From Nocardia grenadensis NBRC 108939 (GTDB lineage Bacteria; Actinomycetota; Actinomycetes; Mycobacteriales; Mycobacteriaceae), in the NCBI RefSeq assembly GCF_001613445.1, contig NZ_BDCJ01000004.1, positions 124,001-188,000 of the forward strand: a DNA stretch of 64,000 nt. Direction: 5' to 3'. The translations under genes were made by a program, and so were the position numbers. This document shows positions 8,889 through 16,314 of this stretch, piece after piece; position 1 is the first letter of the stretch; every line of letters starts with the position of its first letter. Under the pieces are notes generated by a model. That model was not told where the DNA came from, searched no databases, and was given only the letters and a program-made list of their open reading frames with translations.

Positions 8889-8931
8889 AATCTTGACAGT
8901 CGTCAAGAAAAATCTTGACAGTCGTCCAAAG
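8889..8931. promoter_or_regulatory. Tandem TTGACAGTCGTCAA operators between SDR operon and TetR gene
   Basis: The 16-base string AATCTTGACAGTCGTC occurs at 8889-8904 and again at 8911-8926, a spacing of 22 bases or two helical turns. The first copy is a perfect dyad (CTTGAC, 4-base centre, GTCAAG at 8892-8907); the second has one extra C in its right arm. Each copy also contains TTGACA, a perfect -35 hexamer, so binding would block transcription. The divergent position points to the TetR protein at 9004 as ligand. Confidence 0.75.
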
Positions 8932-9003
8932 ATCGGAAGTCGTCGTACGCTTACACTCAGGAAGCCGGGCAGGCGAGATCCGAACCGAGAAGAATGCAAA
9001 CGA

Positions 9004-9633
9004 GTGACACAGGCCGCTGATCCCAGATCCCGTATAGACGAGCGCGCTCGCGACAAGTTCGCGGCGAAGCGCACCGAGCTGGCGCTCGCCACCCTGCACA
9101 CGCTCGCCGAGCGTGGCTACGCCCATACGAGCCTGCGGGAGATCGCGCAGAACTCCGAATACTCCCACGGTGTCCTGCACTACTACTTCCGCGACAAGAT
9201 CGATCTGCTCGTCCACGCAGTCCGGCAGTACGAGGCGGTCTGCGTAACCCGCTACGACGATGTCATCGCCTCCGCGCACGACGCCCACGAACTGCGCACC
9301 GAGTTCATCGCCACGTTCTCGGCCACACTGGTGGCCGACGCCACCATCCACCGGCTCTGGTACGACCTCCGCAACCAGAGCCTGTTCGACGATTCGTTCC
9401 GCGAGGATGTACTCGAGATCGAGGCCCGCCGCGAAGACATGATCTGGCGGGTCGTCTCCCGCTATTGCGAACACCGGGGCAGCGCCCCCACTCTCACGCC
9501 CGCCGTCGCGTACACGACCATCGACGGGATCTTCCAGCGCGCGCTGCTGCACCGGCTGGCCGGGCGTACCGGCGGCGCCGAAACCGTACGCGATCAGCTG
9601 GATTCGGTATTCGACCTGCTGGGCGCAGCGTAG
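9004..9633 (+). CDS. TetR-family regulator of the SDR-FadD operon
   Basis: A 209-residue TetR protein. The helix-turn-helix lies at about residues 17-62 (YAHTSLREIAQNSEYSHGVL followed by HYYFRDKIDLL). The tyrosine-rich recognition helix end and the long helical C-terminus with many aromatic residues are typical of TetR proteins that bind acyl-CoA or hydrophobic ligands. The GTG at 9004 is the likely start; upstream codons in the same frame run through the operator repeats and are less plausible. It is divergently arranged to the SDR operon, so control of that operon and of itself through 8889-8931 is the simplest reading. Confidence 0.85.
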   Translation: MTQAADPRSRIDERARDKFAAKRTELALATLHTLAERGYAHTSLREIAQNSEYSHGVLHYYFRDKIDLLVHAVRQYEAVCVTRYDDVIASAHDAHELRTEFIATFSATLVADATIHRLWYDLRNQSLFDDSFREDVLEIEARREDMIWRVVSRYCEHRGSAPTLTPAVAYTTIDGIFQRALLHRLAGRTGGAETVRDQLDSVFDLLGAA

Positions 9634-9775
9634 CAACGAAGCAGTGCGGCGCCGAGCGCGCTGCTACATCAACGTGAGCCACCCCGCCGGCGTGATACAC
9701 ACCGCGCAGGTCCAGCAGTCGTTCCTCGCCCACCCTCCGGGGGTAAGAGCCGCGGGTTCCCCCCGCTCGGGCACT

Positions 9776-9781
9776 TACACT
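9776..9781 (+). promoter_or_regulatory. -10 hexamer of a probable leaderless promoter
   Basis: TACACT fits TANNNT and ends seven bases before the ATG at 9789, with no Shine-Dalgarno sequence in between. Confidence 0.45.
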
Positions 9782-9788
9782 CCCGATC

Positions 9789-10400
9789 ATGAGTAGCTGG
9801 GTACTTCCCGCCTTCCTGGGGTTGGGCCTCGCGGCCGCCTGTGGGTTCCGGACTTTCCTGCCGTTGCTGGTACTCGGCGCCGCCGCGCATTTCGGTGTCC
9901 TCGGCCTGGATCTCAACGAGTCCTTCGCCTGGATCGGCTCGACCGGGGCGCTGCTCACGTTGTCGGTGGCGGCCGCTGCCGAGATACTGGGCGATCTCAT
10001 TCCGTTCATCGACAACATGTTGTCGCTCATCGGCAATGTAAGCGGACCGATCGCGGGAGCGATAGCCGCCGGGTCGGTATTCGAGGCGGCGGATCCGGCC
10101 ACCGCGGCGATCGCGGGAATCATTGTCGGCGCCCCGACCGCGCTCACCTTCAGCGCGACCCAGACCGGTGTCCGCGCGGCCAGCACTGCCACGACGGGCG
10201 GCATAGCGAATCCGGTGGTGTCGGTCGTCGAGGACGTGCTGGCATTCGTTCTGGTCGCCTTGGCGATAGTGCTGCCGTTGCTGGTGCCGATCGTGCTGGG
10301 CGCGTTGCTGTTCGTCGCCTGGCGCGCGGTGCGCAGATTCCGCAGCCGGAAATCGGCGTCCGCGCGGCCGGTCGTGGCGCCACCCGCGCGATCGAGGTAG
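9789..10400 (+). CDS. DUF4126 integral membrane protein
   Basis: A 203-residue membrane protein of the DUF4126 family. The opening LGLGLAAACGFRTFLPLLVLG (about residues 8-28) is the family hallmark, with the invariant Arg in the first helix; a second conserved block is AEILGDLIPFIDN and a glycine-rich helix near ASVFEAADPATAAIAGIIVGA follows. Five or six hydrophobic segments are visible and the C-terminus is a short, basic, cytoplasmic tail (RRFRSRKSASARP). The family resembles inner-membrane channels or transporters, but its function is unknown. It stands alone, apparently transcribed without a leader. Confidence 0.88.
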   Translation: MSSWVLPAFLGLGLAAACGFRTFLPLLVLGAAAHFGVLGLDLNESFAWIGSTGALLTLSVAAAAEILGDLIPFIDNMLSLIGNVSGPIAGAIAAGSVFEAADPATAAIAGIIVGAPTALTFSATQTGVRAASTATTGGIANPVVSVVEDVLAFVLVALAIVLPLLVPIVLGALLFVAWRAVRRFRSRKSASARPVVAPPARSR

Positions 10401-10520
10401 ACCCGCGGTCCGCAGCCGGTCGCCGCGGGGCCGGGAACGTTTCACTCCGAAGGCTTTCGAGCCGGAGCCGCGGCAGGCCGATGCCGGCTGCTCCGCGTAC
10501 CCAGGGAAAAGAAGTTGGTA

Positions 10521-10564
10521 CAGAAACGTCCGGTTGATAGCCTCCCCGGGTCCGTGACATCGCG
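10521..10564. repeat. Copy 2 of a diverged ~45-bp intergenic repeat
   Basis: Counterpart of 3254-3298 (see there). It lies 120 bases after the DUF4126 stop codon and about 120 bases before the hydrolase start, directly ahead of the possible stem-loop at 10566-10620. Confidence 0.4.
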
Positions 10565-10565
10565 C

Positions 10566-10620
10566 GAGGAGGTGAGACCCATCAACGCTGTATCCATTGG
10601 GTGCTCCCACTCCTCCTCAC
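10566..10620 (+). other. Possible leader stem-loop upstream of hydrolase gene
   Basis: GAGGAGGTGAG at 10566-10576 and CTCCTCCTCAC near 10610-10620 are imperfectly complementary, and an inner pair ACCCA/TGGGT closes a loop of about 15 bases. A frame of about 20 codons beginning at the GTG at 10572 runs through it and includes a Cys-Ser-His-Ser-Ser-Ser run. This could be a regulatory leader, but there is no direct support. Confidence 0.25.
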
Positions 10621-10686
10621 GGCCGGGCGATTGACGTAGGTGCCGCCGGGAGCGCCGCCGACCAGGCATCCCGAAAGGCAAAACCT

Positions 10687-11445
10687 ATGCGTTCTGCGCA
10701 CTTCAGCGCCGAGACCTCGTCGAACGGCATCCGCGAGCGGGACTTCACCGTGGGCGATGTCCCCGGCGTACTCTTCTCGCCGGAGTCCGGCTCCGTTCCC
10801 GCGCCACTGATACTGATGGCGCACGGCGGCGGTCGGCACAAGCACGCCCCGGGCATCACTGGACGCGCGCACCGCTTCGTGACAGGGGGCGGTTTCCACG
10901 TCGCCGCCCTCGACGCACCCGGCCACGGCGACCGGCCCCGGACCCCGGTTTTCGAGCGGCACATCGCGGCCCTCCGCCGGGCCCAGGCCGATCGTGAGCC
11001 CATAGGATCGATCGTTGCCGCGCTACACACCCATCTGGCCGAATACGCCGTACCGGAGTGGCGGGCGACCTTGGACGCCCTGCAGCAGCTACCCGAGGTC
11101 GGTGCCGCGGCCGGCTTCTGGGGCATCATGCAGGGCACCGGGATCGGGGTGCCGTTGACGGCGACCGAACCCCGGATCACCGCGGCGGTATTCGGGTGCC
11201 TCGGACAGGAATCCCGCACCGCGGCGGCGGCCCGGATCACCGTCCCGGTCGAATTCCTCCTCCAATGGGACGACGAGCTGGTCGAACGCCGAGCCGCTCT
11301 CGCATTGTTCGAGGCTTTCGGCTCGAAGGACAAGTCTCTGCACGCCAACGCGGGTGCGCATGCCGCGGTGCCCCGATTCGAGGTCGAGAGCGCGCTCGCG
11401 TTCTTCCTCCGCCACCTCGGACGGGCCGGAACACCACGGCCCTGA
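10687..11445 (+). CDS. Alpha/beta-hydrolase homologue lacking the nucleophilic serine
   Basis: A 252-residue protein with the dienelactone hydrolase/peptidase-like alpha/beta-hydrolase layout: oxyanion-strand LILMAHGGG (41-49), GGFHVAALDAPGHGD (68-82), nucleophile elbow, acid in WDDE (194-197) and a late His in NAGAHAAVP (221-229). The elbow reads GIMQG at 146-150 instead of G-X-S-X-G, so the serine position is occupied by Met148. The acid and histidine positions remain. The start is the ATG at 10687 with GAAAGG upstream. Catalysis by the usual mechanism seems impossible; it may be a binding or regulatory protein or use another residue. It converges on the diguanylate cyclase gene with 27 bases between the stop codons. 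Confidence 0.8.
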   Translation: MRSAHFSAETSSNGIRERDFTVGDVPGVLFSPESGSVPAPLILMAHGGGRHKHAPGITGRAHRFVTGGGFHVAALDAPGHGDRPRTPVFERHIAALRRAQADREPIGSIVAALHTHLAEYAVPEWRATLDALQQLPEVGAAAGFWGIMQGTGIGVPLTATEPRITAAVFGCLGQESRTAAAARITVPVEFLLQWDDELVERRAALALFEAFGSKDKSLHANAGAHAAVPRFEVESALAFFLRHLGRAGTPRP

Positions 11446-11472
11446 CGCCGCCGGGATCGGCGACCGCCGAGG

Positions 11473-12849
11473 TCAGGAGTCGGAATCCGGCAGGTCCTCG
11501 GTGGGAATGTACCGGTTCAATTGTTCGGGGTCGAGGTCGGGCTCGAGATCGGGCTCGGCCTCGGCCTCGGTGACCACACCGTCGGCGAGCATGTGCAGGA
11601 CCCACTGCGCCTTGCCGTTGTTCTTGGCGCGGTACAGACCCGTGTCGGCGGCGTCGATCAGGGTTTCGGCCTGGCCGCTCTGCACGGTGGTCAGCACGGC
11701 GCCGATACTGGCAGAAACCTGGACCCGGTGACTGTTGGTGGTCACCGGGTCGGTCAGGGCGCCCAGCAGACTGTCCGCCACCCGGCCCATCTTCCAGGCA
11801 TCCACCGGCGGGGGTACCAATGCGACGAATTCGTCGCCGCCGATCCGGGCCACCAGGCAGTCCATATCCTGCACACTCGTGTGCAGGCGGTCGGCGACAG
11901 CGGTGAGTACCCGGTCGCCGGTGCCGTGACCGTATCGGTCGTTGATGTGTTTGAAGCGGTCCAGGTCCACGAAACACAAACCTATCTGTTCGTGACCCCC
12001 CGCCTCGTTCATCACGGTGTCGAGCCGCTCCAGCAACTGACGCCGGTTGGGTAGACCGGTGAGCGGATCGTGCCGGGCCTGGCGGTGTAGTTCCTGGCGC
12101 ATGCGATGCTGTTCGGTGACATCCTCGCCCACCGCCAGCAGGTAGTTCGGGTGGCCCGCCACACCCTCGACGAAGGTGATGGAGAAGGAGGCCCACCCGT
12201 AACTACCGTCGACGCGGCCGATCTGCTGTTCCAGTTTCACCGTGCCCCCGCGCTTGGGCACCAGCTTTTCGTAGACGAGTCTACGAATTCGCTCCCGATC
12301 CTCGGGATGGGCGAATTCGTAGACCGAGATACCGCGGAGCTCGTCGACCGGGACGCCGATCATATCGGCGAGTTTCTGGTTGGCGTCGAGTAGAACGCCG
12401 TTGGTGTCGCCGACGGCGATGGCCACGGCCGCGTTCTCGAACACCACCCGGTAACGCGCGTTGGACTGCCGGGTCGGCTCGGCCTGTTCGGCGTGGTGGG
12501 CGGCAAACCGCTGCTGCCGGTGCATTCCGTACCCCTCGCCCAGTTTGGCGAGGAGTACGGACATACGCGTCACGGTCGCCGGGTCGGCGTCCGGTCCGAC
12601 GAGGCGCCAAAGGATGGGCGCCGAGACGGCCGGCACATCGTCGACGCCCACCTCCACAGTGGCCAGGGCCGCGCCGATCCTGGCGCCCGCGGTGGGGTCG
12701 AACTGTGTCGAGACGAGAGCCTTCGCCAGATCGTCGACCAGCCAGTGCAAAAACTGGTCGGCATCCGGGTCGGACGGGGCGGAGTCGCCGGACGCCCGCA
12801 GTACCCGAGACCACGAGCGAACCAGTTCAGCGTGCCCCGACTCGTCCAT
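11473..12849 (-). CDS. PAS-GGDEF diguanylate cyclase
   Basis: A 458-residue signalling protein. An N-terminal helical region (about 1-125) without recognised domain is followed by a PAS sensor (about 130-245, ending GEDVTEQH) and a GGDEF domain (about 250-420) with DPLTGLPNRR, DLDRFKHINDRYGHGTGD and an intact RIGGDEF at 335-341. It should make cyclic di-GMP in the cytoplasm. The inhibitory RxxD site is absent (QDMD at 327-330), so product inhibition is doubtful. The C-terminal tail is very acidic with an EAEPDLEPDLDPEQ-like run. No EAL domain and no membrane helices. The ATG at 12849 is preferred over the GTG one codon earlier because of the spacing from AAGGGG. Confidence 0.92.
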   Translation of the reverse strand: MDESGHAELVRSWSRVLRASGDSAPSDPDADQFLHWLVDDLAKALVSTQFDPTAGARIGAALATVEVGVDDVPAVSAPILWRLVGPDADPATVTRMSVLLAKLGEGYGMHRQQRFAAHHAEQAEPTRQSNARYRVVFENAAVAIAVGDTNGVLLDANQKLADMIGVPVDELRGISVYEFAHPEDRERIRRLVYEKLVPKRGGTVKLEQQIGRVDGSYGWASFSITFVEGVAGHPNYLLAVGEDVTEQHRMRQELHRQARHDPLTGLPNRRQLLERLDTVMNEAGGHEQIGLCFVDLDRFKHINDRYGHGTGDRVLTAVADRLHTSVQDMDCLVARIGGDEFVALVPPPVDAWKMGRVADSLLGALTDPVTTNSHRVQVSASIGAVLTTVQSGQAETLIDAADTGLYRAKNNGKAQWVLHMLADGVVTEAEAEPDLEPDLDPEQLNRYIPTEDLPDSDS

Positions 12850-12942
12850 CACACCCCTTCGTCATCCACTGCCCGACATCACCGCAGCCACCACGTCACC
12901 CCTGCCGGGCATCACCGCCCCGGCTGAGGCCATCCTTCCCTA

Positions 12943-14079
12943 TCAGGCCGCATCGTTGCCACTCGGCAGGGCGTTGTTCTCGGCAAAGATGCCCACACCC
13001 TTGTACCGGGTCGTCATGACCTGCCACACCCAGGTGGCCTGGACACAGCCCTCCAGGTCGGCGAGATGGGTCCGGACCGGCCCCACCAGGCCGCTGTCGG
13101 CCATACCGGGTTCGGCGCAGCGCGCCGTGAGCGCGGTGTGCAATCCGCGGAACTCGGTGAGCCGGTCGCGGACCACGCCGGCGGCGGCGTAGACGGCATC
13201 GGCCAGTGTTGCCCGCGGATCGTTCAGGAAGCACACCGGTATCAGATTGAAATCGGAGCGGTCGACGATGCACTCCTTCTCGAAGGAGAACATATCGTTC
13301 ATCAAGGCGCCGATCTCGGCCGTCACCACCCGTAATCGGCGCAGATCATCCGCGAGCCCCGCAGCGGCCAAACGCTCCTGATCGAGGTAGCTGTCGCGCC
13401 CGAATTCGCACAGAGCGATGGCCGGGTACATACCCGACACCTGGGCCCGGAGATCGATGTATTCGTCCGTGGTCAGCAGGTCACGGCGGGACCGGGCGTT
13501 CTGGTCCCGGATCGCGGTGCGCAGATGCTCGACGGTCGACTCCAGGAACAGCTCGAGCCACTGCTCGTCCGCGTCCTGGGTATGGAGCCGGGAGAGGAAC
13601 TCGACCGTCGCCGTTTCGATCGGCGAGGCGTCGTCCGGCACGGTCCGCGATTCGAGCAGGCGGCACAGCCGATCGAGTTCGGTTCGCGCTCGGTGCTGTT
13701 CGTTTCCGGACAGGTGCCCGAACTTCTCGCGGCCCACAGTGTCGTTGAGCCAGAACAGGATCGCGTTGAACAAGCCGATGGTGGTCAGCCGGTCCGCGCT
13801 GATCGGGAACGGATGTAGATACGGCGTCATGCTGTTGTAATGCGCGCCGCCCGGCTCCAGCCAGATACCCTGGGCGCGGCAGTATTTCTCCACGTCCGCG
13901 CAGGAACGAGCACCGAATTGACTCGGCCTGAACTCCCTGCTGTATTCTGCGATATCGCAGTCGGGCGTGCTGAACAGTTCCTGTAACGACCAGGGCCTGT
14001 CCGCGTGCACCCGAATGTCCCGTTGTGCGCGCATATCCGCGATTCTCCGCTCGAGTGCCGATGTGTATCGAGAAGCCAT
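12943..14079 (-). CDS. Terpene synthase (class I), non-canonical metal motif
   Basis: A 378-residue class I terpene cyclase. The NSE metal triad is intact (NDMFSFEKE, 261-269), the conserved Arg-Tyr pair is near the C-terminus (RY at 358-359), and the N-terminal part has the usual W/F-rich helices. The aspartate-rich motif, however, is LNDTVGRE at 111-118, with Asn before a single Asp and Glu later, rather than DDxxD/E. Arg211 is a possible pyrophosphate sensor. Length fits mono- or sesquiterpene cyclases of actinomycetes. The start is ATG 14079, preceded by GGAGGAGAG; an ATG 28 codons upstream lacks such support. No P450, methyltransferase or prenyl synthase is adjacent, so it acts alone on a shared prenyl diphosphate. 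Product unknown. Confidence 0.88.
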   Translation of the reverse strand: MASRYTSALERRIADMRAQRDIRVHADRPWSLQELFSTPDCDIAEYSREFRPSQFGARSCADVEKYCRAQGIWLEPGGAHYNSMTPYLHPFPISADRLTTIGLFNAILFWLNDTVGREKFGHLSGNEQHRARTELDRLCRLLESRTVPDDASPIETATVEFLSRLHTQDADEQWLELFLESTVEHLRTAIRDQNARSRRDLLTTDEYIDLRAQVSGMYPAIALCEFGRDSYLDQERLAAAGLADDLRRLRVVTAEIGALMNDMFSFEKECIVDRSDFNLIPVCFLNDPRATLADAVYAAAGVVRDRLTEFRGLHTALTARCAEPGMADSGLVGPVRTHLADLEGCVQATWVWQVMTTRYKGVGIFAENNALPSGNDAA

Positions 14080-14212
14080 GACGCTCTCCTCCCGCATGAT
14101 CCAAACCCTTCCAGCTTGGTACACAGCGGCAGTTCGTGTCACCCCATCGGTGTTCTTGCACACAGGATCTCGCCCCGAGCGGTCTCACTGCGACGCGGGC
14201 CCCGGCCCCCGG

Positions 14213-14575
14213 TCAGCCTCGATAGACCTCGACATAGGCGTTGGTCGCAACCGCGACGACACCGGGACCCGTTCCCGTACAACCCGTGGTGACGCGCTGA
14301 CCCACCGGCGTGAAGGGGTAGCTGATCGCCGCGTACGGGCCGACGGTGTACAGCGGGAACGGCCCACTGGCGTAGAGGCCGACGCAATCGATATGCAGAA
14401 CGTAGTTGCTGCCTCCGTCGGGTCCGCAGGTCGCCGACGCGCCGAACAGGTCTCGCTCGACAACGCAGTCCTGCGGCGCGGCCGCGGCGGTGCCGGAACC
14501 GACGACCGCCGCGAAGGCCAGACCCGAAACCCCCGCGGCCGCAAGACGCGCGGCAGTGAGAATCTTCTGTTTCAT
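14213..14575 (-). CDS. Small secreted protein with four cysteines
   Basis: A 120-residue precursor. The first 30 residues are a Sec signal peptide: MKQKI, a hydrophobic core and a cleavage site after GTAAAA, followed by PQDC. The mature part is about 90 residues with four cysteines, enough for two disulfides, and a Tyr/Gly/Pro-rich second half (GPFPLYTVGPYAAISYPF). GAGAGGAG precedes the ATG at 14575 by five bases, making the start secure. No family is recognised; similar small secreted proteins of Nocardia are annotated as hypothetical. It lies upstream of, and in the same orientation as, the terpene synthase gene but 133 bases away. Confidence 0.75.
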   Translation of the reverse strand: MKQKILTAARLAAAGVSGLAFAAVVGSGTAAAAPQDCVVERDLFGASATCGPDGGSNYVLHIDCVGLYASGPFPLYTVGPYAAISYPFTPVGQRVTTGCTGTGPGVVAVATNAYVEVYRG

Positions 14576-14682
14576 GTGGACTCCTCTCGGAAGAACTTCG
14601 GCCGGGAGCGAGTCCACGTTACTGCGCCGGAAATCCGGCCCACTGTGCCGCGAGATCGTGCGGCCTGTCGGGCCGGACGGGC

Positions 14683-15117
14683 TCAGCTCGGAGCGGCGGG
14701 TGTGGCACACCGGTGACCGCTCTGGAAGCCACCTTTCCCGGCGCTGTCACCGAATGCCGCCACCTGTACCGGATGTCCGTCGTCGTCGGTGCGGGACGAG
14801 GCCGGTTCCCGTCCTTGTTCGGCGACCGCGACGCATTCGGCCCGGGAGAAGCGGCGCAGCGGCGTGCCGCTCCGGGCGTCGGCACGGTGGGTCCAGGTCG
14901 CGACACCCCGGCCGTCGACCAGCACGGCTCGTTCACCGGCGACCGAGAGGCCGCGGTGAGCCCGGCCGATGATCCGGCCGCGGTCGTGGTAGCCGAGGAT
15001 CGCATTGTCGAACGCGGGCAGGAACCGCACCGGGGCGGGCGTGTCCGGGTCGGGGCGTGGTGCGTCCGGGAGGTCGAGGAGTTCGCGGGCCTGCTCGTCG
15101 TTATCCCGGGACCAATC
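14683..15117 (-). pseudogene. C-terminal remnant of a winged-helix DNA-binding (HTH_42/AlkZ-like) gene
   Basis: About 145 codons read through without a credible start. The segment DLPDAPRPDPDTPAPVRFLP, then AFDNAILGYHDRGRI, VLVDGRGVATW and a final LRRFSRAE-V block match the C-terminal third of actinobacterial winged-helix DNA-binding domain proteins (HTH_42, related to YcaQ/AlkZ). The N-terminal two thirds, including the winged helices, are missing: the frame begins just where the membrane-protein gene ends (stop at 15120-15122). The most economical reading is a 5'-deleted pseudogene joined to the neighbouring gene. Confidence 0.6.
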
Positions 15118-15119
15118 GG

Positions 15120-15902
15120 TCAGAAGTCGAAGCCACCACCATCGAACCCGCCGCCGTCGGAACCACCCCAGTCGCCTCCGTCGCCGCCCCACTCGTCGTG
15201 GCCGCCGTCCGGCCCGCCGTAGTCCTGCCCTCCGGCGGTGAGTCCGTCCGCATAGCCCTCCCCGAAGCCCTGTTCGAAACCTTCGGCGCCGTAACCCACG
15301 CCGGACATCCCGGAGAACAGCGACGTGAACAGCAGGGCCGAGCCCACTCCCCAGGCACCGGCCACCATGGCCGGTTTCCACCAGGGCTCGGAATACCAGC
15401 CGGCCGGGACGGGCCGGCCCGCGACGCGCCCGCCCGGGTAGTAGTTCGGCGTCCCGGCCGAAGGACGCGGAGACGCGGCGATCCGGCGGTTGTCGAAGTC
15501 GATCACCCGGTCTTCGCTGACCTCGCCCGCGGTCGACTGCCCCGCCAACTCGGGTACGGCGGGGCCGGGATCCATCTCCATGGCGGTCCGGGCGGCCCGG
15601 ATGTAATAGAGCCCTTCCAACGCGGTCTGTTTCGCCAGCCGCGCCTGAACCGGGGTTCTGGCCTGGTCGACCTGCGAGCCCGCCGCGGTGTGACGTTCCG
15701 CGGCGTCGGCGAGCGCTTGCCGCGCGGCCGGGTTGCTCCCGGACAAATGGTAGATCTGGCCGCCGAGGCGCTCGTTGACCTGACGGGCCTCGGCGAGCGC
15801 ATCGGCCAGTTCGGTCGCCGCGCGCATGCTGTTCTGCCGGGATCGCCACACCATGATCGATGCCACCAGCACGACCGCCACCGCGATCAGTAGCCACTCC
15901 AT
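15120..15902 (-). CDS. Membrane-anchored protein with glycine/aspartate-rich tail
   Basis: A 260-residue protein. One N-terminal transmembrane helix (LLIAVAVVLVASIMVW, 4-19) is followed by a helical, coiled-coil-like region (about 20-110, rich in Ala, Gln, Arg). A linker with aromatic residues leads to a second hydrophobic stretch (WWKPAMVAGAWGVGSALLFTSLF), and the last 60 residues are low-complexity Gly/Asp with Phe, Tyr and Trp, ending GGGFDGGGFDF. This layout recalls TPM/DUF1542-like or LemA-like membrane proteins with acidic glycine tails, but no family is certain. The ATG at 15902 follows GAGGAG. It ends against the winged-helix remnant and starts three bases after the small frame at 15905. 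Confidence 0.7.
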   Translation of the reverse strand: MEWLLIAVAVVLVASIMVWRSRQNSMRAATELADALAEARQVNERLGGQIYHLSGSNPAARQALADAAERHTAAGSQVDQARTPVQARLAKQTALEGLYYIRAARTAMEMDPGPAVPELAGQSTAGEVSEDRVIDFDNRRIAASPRPSAGTPNYYPGGRVAGRPVPAGWYSEPWWKPAMVAGAWGVGSALLFTSLFSGMSGVGYGAEGFEQGFGEGYADGLTAGGQDYGGPDGGHDEWGGDGGDWGGSDGGGFDGGGFDF

Positions 15903-15904
15903 GG

Positions 15905-16213
15905 TCACGCACTCCTCTGGTCGGCGGAGCAGTGTGCCGACCAGCGTACCCGCCGGGCAGCGGCCCACAGCTCCACCCAATGGACCGCACACCGCGACAG
16001 TCGATCATCCGGAGCCCCGCGGCCGCGGTGTGGCCGGCAGGCCGACCCCGGGAGCGCGGCGGTGGTGGGGTCGAGCCGTTCCAGGAACGGCTCGACCGAC
16101 CGGACCGCGGATCCGGGTATCTCGACACGCGACCGGGCGGCGGACCAACGCCTCAGGTCGGCGTCGAGCTCCCGCGCGATGTAGCCGGTCAGGTCTGCAC
16201 TGGTAACCGGCAC
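15905..16213 (-). CDS. Small hypothetical protein (uncertain)
   Basis: A possible 102-residue product from GTG 16213 (VPVTSADLTGYIARELDADL...). Its stop codon is two bases before the ATG of the next gene, the spacing expected of an operon, and the first half has a plausible amphipathic helix pattern. The second half is arginine-rich, no ribosome binding site is evident, and no family is recognised. It may equally be an untranslated stretch upstream of the membrane-protein gene. Confidence 0.3.
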   Translation of the reverse strand: MPVTSADLTGYIARELDADLRRWSAARSRVEIPGSAVRSVEPFLERLDPTTAALPGSACRPHRGRGAPDDRLSRCAVHWVELWAAARRVRWSAHCSADQRSA

Positions 16214-16226
16214 CGCCGGATCGTAT

Positions 16227-16264
16227 GCGGCGCGGGTACGGCGGCGCCGCCGTACCCGCGCCGC
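16227..16264. repeat. 38-bp perfect palindrome
   Basis: The 19 bases 16227-16245 are exactly reverse-complementary to 16246-16264 with no loop. It is all G/C apart from one T-A pair per arm (GGGTACGG / CCGTACCC). It lies 50 bases before the GTG of the ABC-F gene and next to the divergent frame at 16213. No T-run follows on either side. It could form a cruciform or, in RNA, a very stable hairpin acting as an attenuator; a dimer-binding site is also possible. Confidence 0.85.
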
Positions 16265-16314
16265 GATGGCGGGCACCCGCAGGCCCACGGCGACGGACGG
16301 GCAGAATATGCCCG

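Noticed and set aside
8806..9636. Upstream extension of the SDR gene on the minus strand to about 544 codons
   Set aside because: The extension is antisense to the TetR gene and crosses the operators; the SDR start at 8805 has its own ribosome binding site and matches family length.
11440..11476. CCTGAC...GTCAGG inverted segment spanning the two convergent stop codons as terminator
   Set aside because: Stem of six pairs with a loop of over 20 bases and no T-run; too weak to call.
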